64,000 bases of DNA. It comes from Psychroflexus lacisalsi. GTDB lineage: Bacteria > Bacteroidota > Bacteroidia > Flavobacteriales > Flavobacteriaceae. The DNA is taken from contig NZ_JAIQYZ010000001.1 of NCBI RefSeq assembly GCF_020164495.1, positions 1,178,001 to 1,242,000 on the forward strand, in the 5' to 3' direction. This document shows, piece after piece, positions 53,063-62,509 of this stretch. How positions within the stretch are numbered: the stretch's first letter is position 1; each line of letters begins with the position of its first letter. Position numbers and translations under genes: made by a program. The notes beneath the pieces were generated by a model, which ran no database searches, was not told where the DNA came from, and saw only the letters and a list, made by a program, of their open reading frames with translations.

Positions 53063-53469
53063 CTTTAAATTATTTTACAAGTCTACTTTTCAATACAGAA
53101 ACAAGAAACATCAGTATAGATATAGCTTCAAAATATGGAGGTACAACTTTTTGCATATTTCCGAGAAGAAATTAAAATTTAAGCATTGACGGGGGCTGCA
53201 TGAGCACAAAAAGAACCAAATGATGAAATTCTACATTCATTTTGATGAAACCATAGTTGTACTTTTTTTAATAAGCTATTAATCAGTTTATCAATTAAAA
53301 TAAAATTTATAATTCACTCAATTTTCTAGTAACTTGTCCCTTTTGAGATACAAAGTTGAACTAAATCATCCAATTTTTAGCTTAATTAAGGTGATTTTAT
53401 TCTGAGGTTAGGTTTTGCTTTTTGTTATTAGAAAATCATAAGCCAGAATGTGATATATGAAAGTATATT
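53063..53469. other. 407-bp stretch without a gene
   Basis: No convincing ORF, terminator or RNA gene. GTACAAC (53141-53147) and GTTGTAC (53256-53262) are inverted copies 108 bp apart, too far and too short to interpret. An unusually G-rich patch GACGGGGGCTGC occurs near 53188. Confidence 0.35.
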
Positions 53470-54243
53470 TTAAATAAATAACCTTTTAAGAACCACTCTT
53501 AGGTTGGGATCCGTTATTTTTTCACTGATGCTACGTCTCTCTTCGGTCAGCTTTTTTGCTAAGTAGTCGTATTGTGTTTTTCTAGTTTTCTTAATGTAAT
53601 CGATTATCTCATTTTGATAATCACTCCATCTGATCGTTGCTTTTATGAGCAAATCTAAAGTCTTATAATTTCCGATATTGATGTCGTTTTTTAAACAGGC
53701 CAGGCAGGTAATTAAATCCATATGGTTCCTTAACGCATAGATTAATTTTAGGTTATTAAGTTTTAAGGCATAACTCGCAAAAAGCAGGTGCTTTAAATGT
53801 CTTGGATCAGAAATGTGTTTTTGTGCTATGATGAAGTCTTTATCTTCATTTTTGATGGCATAGCCTCTGCGAAATAGGAGTAAAATTCTATCCTCAAAAT
53901 CGAGGTAATTTTCTTTAAAATCTTCTGGAGGTTGTGATAAATAATAACCGACAAAACTGATAAATAAGGTCTTGTCTTGATCAGTTTCATTTATATCAAA
54001 CTTTAGATAATTCGAGTGTAGTATATAAACAACAAAATCTATTCGACCAGATTCTAAGAGATAGAGTAGAGGCTTATCAGTTTCCAGTATAGATTCAAGC
54101 TTAACCTCAGAATTTATGAGTTTAAGCTCTTCCTCAGTAAAATCAAACAGTTTGATGTAATTGTAATCGTGTTGCTTATCAAGACAGCACAACTTTAAGT
54201 TTTTGATGTAATTATCAATCATGTATTTTTTCCACTTTTTCAA
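53470..54243 (-). CDS. unrecognised helical protein, possibly ankyrin-like
   Basis: 257 aa, no signal peptide or membrane segment. The central part alternates short helices (PLLYLLESGRIDFVVYILHS, LKHLLFASYALKLNNLKLIY) in a way reminiscent of degenerate ankyrin or HEAT repeats. C-terminus rich in Lys, Arg and Glu. No neighbours on the same transcript. Start could also be the Met at residue 8. Confidence 0.6.
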   Translation of the reverse strand: MKKWKKYMIDNYIKNLKLCCLDKQHDYNYIKLFDFTEEELKLINSEVKLESILETDKPLLYLLESGRIDFVVYILHSNYLKFDINETDQDKTLFISFVGYYLSQPPEDFKENYLDFEDRILLLFRRGYAIKNEDKDFIIAQKHISDPRHLKHLLFASYALKLNNLKLIYALRNHMDLITCLACLKNDINIGNYKTLDLLIKATIRWSDYQNEIIDYIKKTRKTQYDYLAKKLTEERRSISEKITDPNLRVVLKRLFI

Positions 54244-54449
54244 TGGTTTTATCTTTTATAATTCCAGATTTAAATTAACTGAAATCATTTTTTATTTTTT
54301 TTTCTACTTATAAAAGTACATTTTCATTGTGCATAGCCAAATAGAATTACAAAAAGTATCACAAAGCTTTCCTAAAACATAGAAATCAACCTTAATTTAA
54401 GGATGATCCTTTTATATTAATGTCATAATTAAATATAATACTATCAATC

Positions 54450-54656
54450 ATGGAATTTACCAATAAGATTAAAGAAGAATTAGAAGGAAAAATTACAGCC
54501 TTGGAGGATTACATTGCGGAAAATGGCATAGGCTCTAAACAGCTGAATAAAGCTAAAAAAGTACAGCGCGATGGTAATTTAGCTTTAGTTGTAGGAAGCT
54601 TAATCACTATTGCAGGAATCGCTATTTGGGCTAAAAGCCGAAACAGCGATGATTAA
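54450..54656 (+). CDS. 68-aa single-helix membrane protein
   Basis: Amphipathic helix MEFTNKIKEELEGKITALED, then a hydrophobic segment LALVVGSLITIAGIAIWA and a polar tail. Preceded by a 13-bp palindrome CCTTAA-T-TTAAGG (54390-54402) and followed by a very strong terminator, which supports a real transcription unit. Family not recognised; small stress-related membrane peptides look alike. Confidence 0.68.
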   Translation: MEFTNKIKEELEGKITALEDYIAENGIGSKQLNKAKKVQRDGNLALVVGSLITIAGIAIWAKSRNSDD

Positions 54657-54679
54657 TATAGGATAACAAACTATCCCAT

Positions 54680-54724
54680 TTCAAACTCCCATTGCAATAT
54701 TTGCAATGGGAGTTTGAATTTTAA
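54680..54724 (+). terminator. 18-bp perfect hairpin terminator
   Basis: TTCAAACTCCCATTGCAA (54680-54697) is perfectly complementary to 54701-54718 with a TAT loop, followed by TTTTAAT. Terminates the 68-aa protein gene and separates it from the SRAP gene. Confidence 0.88.
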
Positions 54725-54772
54725 TAGACCACTATTGAAATTCTTATAACGTAAACTGTAAATCTAAAGTCT

Positions 54773-55498
54773 ATGTGTGCCCACACTTCTCAAATTCAAA
54801 AGGTTGAAAAACTGGAAGAACAGTATAACGTAAAGCTCAGCGATGAGAACCAACGCGAAACTTTTGATGAACCACATTATCATATCATTGGTTTTACTCA
54901 TTCCCAAATGTTGATCATTCCGCAAGAAAAGCCAAGCATACTTGCTGCGGCCACATGGGGCATAGCCCCTGAGCATAAGAAAGTTGAAGAGTTAAAAGAC
55001 TATTACAAAGAAGCGGCTAAGTTTGGAGGAGGCATCAATGCGAGATCTGAAAGAGCCTTCGATCATTTTCTGTATAAACAGTCTATTTTTTCAAAACGCT
55101 GTATCATTCCAGTTTCCGCTTTTTTTGAGCCCCACGATCATAAAGGGAGTAAGTATCCGTTTGTATTTAAACCAAAAGACAAATATTTTTTATCTCTGGC
55201 TGGGATCTACACTCGAATAGAAAATAAAGTCACTTTTGCCATCCTTACTCAGGAAGCGTCACCATTATTCGCCAGGATCCACAACAAAAAGAATCGGCAG
55301 CCTGTTATTTTTAATGAGGAGCAGGTGAGTCAGTGGCTGAATGATGTTCTAGATCAGAATGACATTGAAGATCTTTTAAAAATGAAGTATGATGAAGATC
55401 AACTTGACTACTATCCCGTCAGCACCGATTTGTTTAGTCCCAAAGTCAATTCGGATGTGATAGAGATTTTGGATTGGGTGGAGTATGAGGAATTATAG
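54773..55498 (+). CDS. SOS-response-associated peptidase (SRAP/YedK/HMCES)
   Basis: Protects abasic sites in single-stranded DNA by forming a thiazolidine crosslink through its N-terminal cysteine. Cys2 is present (MCAHTSQ); further active-site marks are GGINARSERAFD (Asn and Arg), CIIPVSAFFEP (Glu) and the His in RIHNKKNRQPVI. 241 aa is normal. Monocistronic. Its last 17 codons recur in degenerate form at 59402-59464, on the far side of the lectin and AraC genes. Confidence 0.93.
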   Translation: MCAHTSQIQKVEKLEEQYNVKLSDENQRETFDEPHYHIIGFTHSQMLIIPQEKPSILAAATWGIAPEHKKVEELKDYYKEAAKFGGGINARSERAFDHFLYKQSIFSKRCIIPVSAFFEPHDHKGSKYPFVFKPKDKYFLSLAGIYTRIENKVTFAILTQEASPLFARIHNKKNRQPVIFNEEQVSQWLNDVLDQNDIEDLLKMKYDEDQLDYYPVSTDLFSPKVNSDVIEILDWVEYEEL

Positions 55499-55573
55499 GT
55501 TTACGAAGAAAAAATATACTTTACGGAAATATCTTTTTTTTGATATCCTAAAATAGTTACTGATGAAATATAA

Positions 55574-55607
55574 TAAAAAAAGCCTCTCCAACGGAGAAGC
55601 CTTTTTC
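55574..55607. terminator. bidirectional terminator between SRAP and the lectin-like gene
   Basis: AAAAAGCCTCTCC and GGAGAAGCCTTTTT form an imperfect hairpin (one bulge) around AAC, with an A-run on the left and a T-run on the right, so it can end transcripts from both convergent genes. Confidence 0.75.
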
Positions 55608-55624
55608 AAATCAAGGATGAAATC

Positions 55625-58432
55625 TTATTTCTTTATAAACCTTAACACTTTAAATGTTTTCATTCTTTCACCCTCTACTTTAGCAAAATAAATACCACTA
55701 GAGAGTTCACTTACATTTATCGAAATGTTATCACTGGTTTTTATCAGTCTACCATTGATATCGTAAATACTGATACTTTGAATTTTAGCATTGGAGATTT
55801 CAAAGTAAATATTATCAGAGGCTGGGTTTGGGTAAAGCTTGATTTCCACGTTCAAATCAATATCATCAACACTAAGAGTGTTATCAACGGTTACTTCCGC
55901 AGCAGCTGTTATACTATTTCCAGACGCATCTGTAGACGTAAGGTTAACAACATACACACCTATAGCAGTAAAAGTATCTTGGTCTAAAGATAAAGTAATG
56001 TCCTGGCTAATAGTGCAATTGTCCTCAACACTACTCAACACATCACTAGGTAGTATGGTCACACTTCCATTTTCGTCTAAATTGACGGTTATATCTTGAG
56101 TAACTAAAACAGGTCCACTTACATCAACCACAGTTACAATAGCTGTAGCAGAAGCTTCATTTCCAGAAGCATCAGTCACCGTTAAGGTTACTGTATTTTC
56201 ACCAAGATCAGAACAATCAAATGTAGTGACATCTAATACTAAACTGTCTACACCACAGTTGTCTGAAGACCCATTCTCGACTTGAGCAGCAGTGATTGTA
56301 GCCGCACCGTTAACGTCCAGTTCTACAGTTATGTCCTGAGTGACTACAGCAGGAGATAAATTATCCTCAACAGTTAATATCGCTGTGTTTTGAGATTGAT
56401 TGCCTGAAGCATCTGTAGCAGTAACGGTAACCTCGATTAGTCCTAAACTACCACAGCTCAAGGTCTCAACTAAATTTGTGCTAAAAGTGATCTCTCCACA
56501 GTTATCAAAACTTCCATTATCAAATGCTGAAGCGTCTACACTAACCGTGCCCTCTGCACTAAGCTCCACAGTAACATCTTGTAAGACTAATGTAGGAGCT
56601 ATATTATCTATTACGGTTACTATAGCTGTTCCTGTTGCGGTTTCACCAGAATTACTGGTTACAGTTAAAGTCACTGTATTTTCACCAAGATTAGAACATT
56701 CGAACGTAGAGACATCAATACTTAAGTCTGATATACCAGATACAGCAGAACTTCCATCATTAATGCTTGCTGCAGTGATAGTTGCATTTCCGGAGCTATC
56801 TAAATCAACATCTATATTTTGGGTACTTACCGTTGGAATGTCAGTTATAGTTACATCGAAACTACAACTCGAATTATTACCAGCAGCATCGTGAGCTTCA
56901 AAAGTGTTTGTAGTGACTCCTATTGGGAAGCTGCTACCAGAAGCAAGACCATTGGTTTGGATAAGAAAACCATCATTTTGATCGAGTTGAAATATATACC
57001 TGACGTTACCAGTACCTCTGGCGCCAACATCATTCCATCTGCCTCCTGAAGAAATAGTGACATAATCTTCGCCACCGTCAGTATTATTGGGTTCACCAGG
57101 TAGCCAGTTTTCGTAGGTTGAAGTACTTCCATCCTGCCATTCAAAATTTCCTTCTGAAGCAGCATCAGAATAACCGATGTGAGCTTCAGTAATACCATTC
57201 GCTTGTAAGGCATTTGCTATGAATGCATTTTGAGTGGCATCATTTATTGTAGCTACAAAACCGCCTCTAGCCACTGCATCAGCAAAGGCATTAGCCCCGC
57301 TAAAACTTTGATCACTGATAAAAAAGTTTTTACCACCATTTCTGCCGATGTAAGTCATGCCTGGAGAGACATATTGAAAAGAACTGCTTACATTGTCTGT
57401 TACCGTTGGATTATCAAAATTAACAACGGCGTTTGTTGCTGTTGTCGTGATATCTTCTGGGCAAGTGATAGTTGGAGCTTCATTATCCTCCACAGTAATA
57501 TTGAAGGAACAAGTAGATGTATTTCCATCCTTGTCTTCTGCTATCCATGAGACTTGTGTAGTACCAGGACTAAACTCAACACCGTCTAGGCTTGTACCTG
57601 TTCCAGTTGTAGCTCCTGTAAGTGTGTAATTTCTGGATATAAAGTTATAAATTTCAAACCTTCCATTTAAGAGATTAGTGCCGTCAAAATGATCGCCTGT
57701 GACAATTATACCCCACTGCTGTCCGGCTGTGAGGCTTAAGGTTGAGTTGCCTGAATTACTGAAAGAACATCCTCCACCAGTATATAAGTTTTCTACAATA
57801 TTTCCTGTATTACCCACCCAAAGTCTAAAGTTAGCATTAGATAAAAAGAAAGAATGACATCCGTTTAGAAACCAATCAAAAGAAATGGTTCCTGAAGCAT
57901 CAGCTGTCGTTGAGAAAGTATAAGTTCCATTTCTTGGCACACCATTACCATTGTAAGCGAGACGAAGGCGTTGTTCTCCAAAAACTCGAACCTCATCCGT
58001 AGATGTAGAACCTCTCGATGCAGTTGAGGACCAGTTTGCTGTATTTAAATATGCTGGTGTAGGAACATTAATCACCTCTGGATCCCAACTTCTATCGCTA
58101 TGCGTATAAGTAGCAGCTCCTGCATCTGTACTAGCGGTTTGGTCACTAATACAATTTATGACAGGATCTGCCATACTGTTTTTAATCTCAGATTGAGCTT
58201 TGTCTAGCTTTCTGTAAGCAATATCACTCTTGACAGATACGGACGAATGTTGGTCCTGATAATTTGTTTTAGAATTTGATAATTTGATTTTCTTGTTCTT
58301 GCCATTATAGGTATTAATAATATTATTATCAGAATAGGAATGGAATCCTGAAGACGGAATTAAATGATGAGTTCCTTTTCCATGGGAAAGTGAAAAACTC
58401 AATAAAATGATTAGTAGATAGATTTGTTTCAT
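55625..58432 (-). CDS. large type-IX-secreted protein with C-type lectin-like and HYR repeats
   Basis: 935 aa. Signal peptide MKQIYLLIILLSFSLSHG. An HYR-like unit starts at PVINCISDQTA (90) and resumes at DKDGNTSTCSFNITVED (301-317), with an extra beta-domain between; a second HYR unit (319-531, from APTITCPEDITT to AAGNNSSCSFDVTITD) contains an inserted C-type-lectin-like domain (about 356-484; YENWLPGEPNNTDGGEDYV, GGRWNDVGARG). Four approximately 80-aa Ig-like repeats follow (535-850), each ending TVxD, then a Por sorting domain (LYPNPASDNIYFE to the end). Probably a cell-surface adhesin binding carbohydrate or calcium-dependent ligands. Its upstream neighbour on the same strand is an AraC-type regulator. 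Confidence 0.88.
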   Translation of the reverse strand: MKQIYLLIILLSFSLSHGKGTHHLIPSSGFHSYSDNNIINTYNGKNKKIKLSNSKTNYQDQHSSVSVKSDIAYRKLDKAQSEIKNSMADPVINCISDQTASTDAGAATYTHSDRSWDPEVINVPTPAYLNTANWSSTASRGSTSTDEVRVFGEQRLRLAYNGNGVPRNGTYTFSTTADASGTISFDWFLNGCHSFFLSNANFRLWVGNTGNIVENLYTGGGCSFSNSGNSTLSLTAGQQWGIIVTGDHFDGTNLLNGRFEIYNFISRNYTLTGATTGTGTSLDGVEFSPGTTQVSWIAEDKDGNTSTCSFNITVEDNEAPTITCPEDITTTATNAVVNFDNPTVTDNVSSSFQYVSPGMTYIGRNGGKNFFISDQSFSGANAFADAVARGGFVATINDATQNAFIANALQANGITEAHIGYSDAASEGNFEWQDGSTSTYENWLPGEPNNTDGGEDYVTISSGGRWNDVGARGTGNVRYIFQLDQNDGFLIQTNGLASGSSFPIGVTTNTFEAHDAAGNNSSCSFDVTITDIPTVSTQNIDVDLDSSGNATITAASINDGSSAVSGISDLSIDVSTFECSNLGENTVTLTVTSNSGETATGTAIVTVIDNIAPTLVLQDVTVELSAEGTVSVDASAFDNGSFDNCGEITFSTNLVETLSCGSLGLIEVTVTATDASGNQSQNTAILTVEDNLSPAVVTQDITVELDVNGAATITAAQVENGSSDNCGVDSLVLDVTTFDCSDLGENTVTLTVTDASGNEASATAIVTVVDVSGPVLVTQDITVNLDENGSVTILPSDVLSSVEDNCTISQDITLSLDQDTFTAIGVYVVNLTSTDASGNSITAAAEVTVDNTLSVDDIDLNVEIKLYPNPASDNIYFEISNAKIQSISIYDINGRLIKTSDNISINVSELSSGIYFAKVEGERMKTFKVLRFIKK

Positions 58433-58512
58433 AAAAAAAATAATTAAGTGAATAAAGGGTTATTTAAAAATTAAGTCATTAAAGTCTATTGTATGTTATT
58501 TCATATAAGCAT

Positions 58513-59322
58513 CTACATCTTATTATATTCTCTGCTTAATGCCGAAGACAACAAAGGATTGAAATCATTCTTGTAGATATGGATACTTTGCCCCAGAAAT
58601 TTTTTAAAATCCTTGACAAAATGTGAGTGGTCGTAATAATTGTATTTACTGATTAATTCATCTAAGCTGCTGTAGTTCTGTTGTTCCAATTCTCGTATAA
58701 TAAAATTGAATCTCACTAAGCAAATAAAGCGATAAGGTGAAGAGCCGACTTCCCTGTAAAACATACGTTCTATGCTCCGTTCTGAAAAGGGAAATCTGTC
58801 ACTTAATTCTGATACAGCTAGTAAGCCTTTACGCTTGTAAATGTAATTTACAAGTAGAGTAGAGTCTAGATTCTTGTTCCATTCACCGTAAAATTGATGT
58901 AGATGTTTATCGAGTGTCTGAGTAATAGACGAAATGTCTGTAAGATCAAAAATTTCATAATAAAGTTGATCTAAGATAGAAGGATCAATATAATCATATA
59001 AATCGATCAGTTGATTTCTACATTTTTTCGCAATTCGATTTGTGATGTTATGCAAACAGTGGTTCGGTAATTCAACAGAAAGCCAGGTACTGTTTTTATA
59101 GGCTTTAACTTTGAAAAAGTCTCCGGTTCCTTTTACAAATACTTTAGGAATTTCAATTGGAGCATTTTGATAATCGTAGGCTTCAAATTTACCAAAACGG
59201 AACATAATATAGCTGTAACCGTAGTCATTTATGCATTGCAAAGGCACCTCAGTTCTGTAGTCAATTCTAACCACATCTTTAATAAATGAGTGTTTGAAAT
59301 TTGGATCGTTAATAAAATTCAT
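58513..59322 (-). CDS. AraC-family transcriptional regulator
   Basis: 269 aa. N-terminal beta-rich ligand domain (about 1-120) and a C-terminal AraC/XylS double helix-turn-helix (about 165-255) with LAVSELSDRFPFSERSIERM and the second-helix signature SSPYRFICLVRFNFIIRELE followed by YNYYDHSHFVKDFKKFLGQS. Same strand and 80 bp upstream of the secreted lectin-like gene, so it may control it; ligand unknown. Confidence 0.88.
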   Translation of the reverse strand: MNFINDPNFKHSFIKDVVRIDYRTEVPLQCINDYGYSYIMFRFGKFEAYDYQNAPIEIPKVFVKGTGDFFKVKAYKNSTWLSVELPNHCLHNITNRIAKKCRNQLIDLYDYIDPSILDQLYYEIFDLTDISSITQTLDKHLHQFYGEWNKNLDSTLLVNYIYKRKGLLAVSELSDRFPFSERSIERMFYREVGSSPYRFICLVRFNFIIRELEQQNYSSLDELISKYNYYDHSHFVKDFKKFLGQSIHIYKNDFNPLLSSALSREYNKM

Positions 59323-59401
59323 AAAGTAGACTTAAAAAGACTAAAATAATCTTAAAGCCACAATCGGCGTTGTAAAATACCGACAAAAAAAATTAAAAGT
59401 T

Positions 59402-59464
59402 AAATCGGATGTGATGGAGATTTTGGATAGGGTAGAATATGAGGGGTTGGAAGTTGCGTATTGA
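59402..59464 (+). pseudogene. relic of a second SRAP gene 3' end
   Basis: KSDVMEILDRVEYEGLE in this frame parallels NSDVIEILDWVEYEEL at the end of the intact SRAP gene (55443-55498), with about 85 percent nucleotide identity over roughly 50 bases by eye, same strand. Frame stays open upstream (VVKYRQKKLKV) but no further SRAP similarity is seen. Either the remains of a paralogue or a duplication scar. Confidence 0.6.
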
Positions 59465-59465
59465 T

Positions 59466-59487
59466 TTGAAAAGCATCGGCTTTTCAA
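59466..59487. terminator. hairpin after the SRAP relic
   Basis: TTGAAAAGC / GCTTTTCAA, 9-bp perfect stem with ATCG loop, directly after the relic stop. No T-run, so a weak terminator at best. Confidence 0.35.
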
Positions 59488-59576
59488 CACCAACTTCAAA
59501 AACCAATAGTTACCAAACTTGAACATACTTTAATGATTTTCTACTACCTACACCCTCGTTATTCATTGGTAGGTAT

Positions 59577-60323
59577 CTATAAAACAATCAGATCAACATG
59601 CAATAGGGGTTCTACTTGTTTGGAACGTTTGCGGGTGTAATCGTAATCAGGAACCGCAAAAACGGAGTAAACTAGAAAGTGTAATTTTGGTGTTTCTGGT
59701 GTTTTAAACTGGGGATGAAAAGTAAACCCCTCCAGGTCATGAATAGCTAACGACCGCTGTATAAAATTGGTTGTAAATGAATGCGTTTTAAAATCGAAAA
59801 TAACTTCACCAATCACAAAATCTATACGTATATACTCAAAAAGAAAGTCATAATTAACCTGTTTAGGCAGTAATTCCAAACAGCCATGAGAAGGATTCAA
59901 ACGAAGTCCAGATTGTAATGCTTCAATCCACGAGCCCACGTTAGGACTAAAGTTAAACTCTCGAAAAAACTTATAAAATTCAGGATGCTTCAAAGCTTCA
60001 TCTAGGCGTTTATGTCCCAGATCATGCTTAAGATCAAATTGATTTAGCTTTACAAATAACTGTTGGATATAGCTGTGAAAGTAAGGAATAGATATCCTGA
60101 ATAAATGAGCTAGCGCAAGCCTGAAATCCTTGCTAATTTCTACAATATAAGTAAACTCTGTATTGCTTTTTCGCACATTGGCAAAGGCCTTGTTATATTT
60201 TAAATCATCCCTGCTTGGCCGTTGGAATTCGCGTCTAAAGCACACCTTACCATCGGCTTTATAAAATTCGTAACCTTGGTAAGTAAACGGAAGTTGATAC
60301 GGTTTAAAATGATGAAAACTCAT
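59577..60323 (-). CDS. conserved-looking protein of unknown function
   Basis: 248 aa, no signal peptide or membrane segment, rich in Phe, Tyr and His. N-terminus MSFHHFKPYQLPFTYQGYEF. Last two thirds look beta-rich (DFVIGEVIFDFKTHSFTTNF). No family recognised. Alone between the SRAP relic and mnmE; 164-bp gap to mnmE. Confidence 0.6.
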   Translation of the reverse strand: MSFHHFKPYQLPFTYQGYEFYKADGKVCFRREFQRPSRDDLKYNKAFANVRKSNTEFTYIVEISKDFRLALAHLFRISIPYFHSYIQQLFVKLNQFDLKHDLGHKRLDEALKHPEFYKFFREFNFSPNVGSWIEALQSGLRLNPSHGCLELLPKQVNYDFLFEYIRIDFVIGEVIFDFKTHSFTTNFIQRSLAIHDLEGFTFHPQFKTPETPKLHFLVYSVFAVPDYDYTRKRSKQVEPLLHVDLIVL

Positions 60324-60487
60324 GTTTAAAGTTTGAAATAGGAGTGGAGCATCAGTCTAGCTACCTCATAGCTCAAGTAGGGTATAGGCCGTACTTTGTT
60401 AAAAAAAATGCAACTTTTAAAACAGAGACCTACTTAATTTCTACAGCTATTAAATGAAGATTTATCACCTACTTCAAGTTTTTTAAA

Positions 60488-61900
60488 TTATTTCCCGATA
60501 CAGAAATTGGCGAATATATTACCCAAAAGCTCATCATTAGTCACTTCGCCCGTAATCTCACCAAAGTGATAAAGCGCCTGACGTATGTCAATAGCCAGCA
60601 AGTCTGTCGTTAAACCCTGATTGAGTCCTTCCTGGACTTTATTGATCTCTTCTAAGGCAAGAAGTAAAGCGTTATAATGCCTGGAGTTGGTGACAATACT
60701 GTCATTATTGCGTAAAGCGCCGTCATCGACGTAGCTTAATAATTGATCCTGAATAGCTTCAATACCGGTTTTGTCTTTGGCGGAAATGAAGAGTAAGGTT
60801 TTAAAGTCTTTTCTTAATTCTTCTTTATTATCTTCGGTGAGCAGGTCTGCCTTGTTGGCTAGTAGGAGGAAGGGACGTTCCGGAAAAGCCTCTTTAAGCT
60901 GATGAATGTCTTCTTTTATGCGGTTCCATTCTTCAGTCATCAACTTATGCTGTTCGTCAAAGACTCTGGGTGTGTCGATGAGTTTGATGATGACTTGTGA
61001 CTGTTTGATTTTCTCGAAGGTGCGTTCTATTCCTAAACCTTCAATAGTGTCTTTGGTTTCTCTTATCCCTGCGGTGTCAATAAATCTGAAACCAATACCA
61101 CCAATAGAGATTTCATCTTCAATGGTGTCTCTGGTCGTACCGGCAATCTCACTCACAATGGCGCGTTCTTCATTCAGAAGAGCATTGAGTAAAGTTGATT
61201 TCCCAACATTAGGCTCTCCGACGATTGCTACTGGAATTCCATTTTTGATCACATTACCTACGGCAAATGAATCGATCAATCTGGATAAGACTTTTTGAAT
61301 TTTTAGAACTAAGTTTTGAAACTCTTCCCTGTTTGCAAATTCAACGTCTTCTTCAGAAAAATCGAGTTCGAGTTCCATCAATGAGGCAAAATCTAAAAGC
61401 TCTTGTCGCAGTTCCTGAAGTTGATTGGTGAAGCCACCTCGCATTTGCTGCATGGCCAATTGATGACTGGCAGCATTATCACTGGAAATAAGATCGGCTA
61501 CTGCCTCAGCCTGACTCAGATCCATTTTACCATTTAAGAATGCTCTCAAGGTAAATTCTCCTGGTTGAGCGGAGCGACAGCCTTTTTGAATTAACAATTG
61601 AATGATTTCTTTTTGGATAAATGAACTCCCATGGCAGGATATTTCAACTGTTGGTTCACCAGTATAAGAGCGTTGGCCTCGAAATACGCTCAGCAAAACT
61701 TCATCTAAAATACGCTCACCATCGCGTATTGTTCCTAACTGCAAGGTGTGACTTTTTTGATCTAAAACTGAAATACCATTTTTTGCATAAAATAAGGGAG
61801 CGCAAAGTTCTAAAGCCTTAGATCCACTTACTCGTATTATAGCAATGGCACCACTCCCAGTGGCAGTGGCTAGCGCGACAATAGTATCTTTATTTATCAT
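60488..61900 (-). CDS. mnmE: tRNA uridine-5-carboxymethylaminomethyl modification GTPase MnmE
   Basis: With MnmG it modifies the wobble uridine of several tRNAs. N-terminal tetrahydrofolate-binding domain (TGSGAIAIIRVSGSKAL), helical domain, inserted GTPase domain with G1 GEPNVGKST (228-236), G3 DTAGIRET and G4 NKAD, and the C-terminal essential FCIGK with its invariant Cys. 470 aa is typical. Confidence 0.97.
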   Translation of the reverse strand: MINKDTIVALATATGSGAIAIIRVSGSKALELCAPLFYAKNGISVLDQKSHTLQLGTIRDGERILDEVLLSVFRGQRSYTGEPTVEISCHGSSFIQKEIIQLLIQKGCRSAQPGEFTLRAFLNGKMDLSQAEAVADLISSDNAASHQLAMQQMRGGFTNQLQELRQELLDFASLMELELDFSEEDVEFANREEFQNLVLKIQKVLSRLIDSFAVGNVIKNGIPVAIVGEPNVGKSTLLNALLNEERAIVSEIAGTTRDTIEDEISIGGIGFRFIDTAGIRETKDTIEGLGIERTFEKIKQSQVIIKLIDTPRVFDEQHKLMTEEWNRIKEDIHQLKEAFPERPFLLLANKADLLTEDNKEELRKDFKTLLFISAKDKTGIEAIQDQLLSYVDDGALRNNDSIVTNSRHYNALLLALEEINKVQEGLNQGLTTDLLAIDIRQALYHFGEITGEVTNDELLGNIFANFCIGK

Positions 61901-62037
61901 GCCGCAAATTTACAGTCTGTTTTTTAATTTGAATTACTTTTCTATTAGAATTGAGACTTAAGTTGCTTTTTTAAGATTTAATTGTTAATTTATGTAACAT
62001 AAAACAAAAAATAAAGTCTAATTGTAAAAAAGAAATC

Positions 62038-62397
62038 ATGGAAGTATATCAAGATCCCATATTGAGAGAAGATCGTCAAATGTTGCTTTTTGCTCACCTT
62101 TCACAGTTAATCAATCTTTTTACAGGTTTTGGTGGATTCATCGTTCCTTTAGTGATTTGGTTAACTCAAAAAGATAAAATTGAGCACATGGATGAGCAAG
62201 GAAAACAAATTCTCAATTTCCAATTAACGATGTTTCTGGCTGCTTTGGTAGCTGTGCCTCTAATGTTGATTTTAGTTGGTTTTGTAATTCTTGCTGGAGT
62301 AGCATTACTCACTTTAATTTTTCCAATCATCAATGCTATAAAAGCTAATGATGGAAATCCAACTCATTATCCTCTTAGCATTAAATTCTTCAGTTAA
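62038..62397 (+). CDS. DUF4870 membrane protein
   Basis: 119 aa with three to four hydrophobic segments; FAHLSQLINLFTGFGGFIVP and VIWLTQKDKIEHMDEQGKQI with LNFQLTMFL are the DUF4870 core. Function unknown. Divergent from mnmE and convergent with dnaN; followed by a terminator. Confidence 0.88.
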   Translation: MEVYQDPILREDRQMLLFAHLSQLINLFTGFGGFIVPLVIWLTQKDKIEHMDEQGKQILNFQLTMFLAALVAVPLMLILVGFVILAGVALLTLIFPIINAIKANDGNPTHYPLSIKFFS

Positions 62398-62451
62398 TTA
62401 AATGTCCTCTGACTAATGTTAAGGTGATAAAATTATAGGATTTAGTTTGTT

Positions 62452-62488
62452 CACAAAAAAACAGCCTCCAATCGGAAGCTGTTTTTGT
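62452..62488. terminator. bidirectional terminator between DUF4870 and dnaN
   Basis: ACAAAAACAGC-C-TCC pairs with GGA-A-GCTGTTTTTGT over an AATC loop with one mismatch; A-run and T-run flank it, so it serves both convergent genes. Confidence 0.85.
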
Positions 62489-62509
62489 ATTTGATATTAT
62501 AGACGTAAC

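Noticed and set aside
53141-53262. GTACAAC/GTTGTAC inverted pair as the ends of a mobile element
   Set aside because: Only 7 bp, 108 bp apart, no target duplication or coding content.
55778-57629. Several plus-strand open frames opposite the lectin-like gene
   Set aside because: Long antisense frames arise from the repetitive Ser/Thr/Val-rich codons of the large secreted protein; no starts or family resemblance.
59341-59526. Minus-strand 61-aa open frame
   Set aside because: It is antisense to the SRAP relic and hairpin; composition does not look like a protein.
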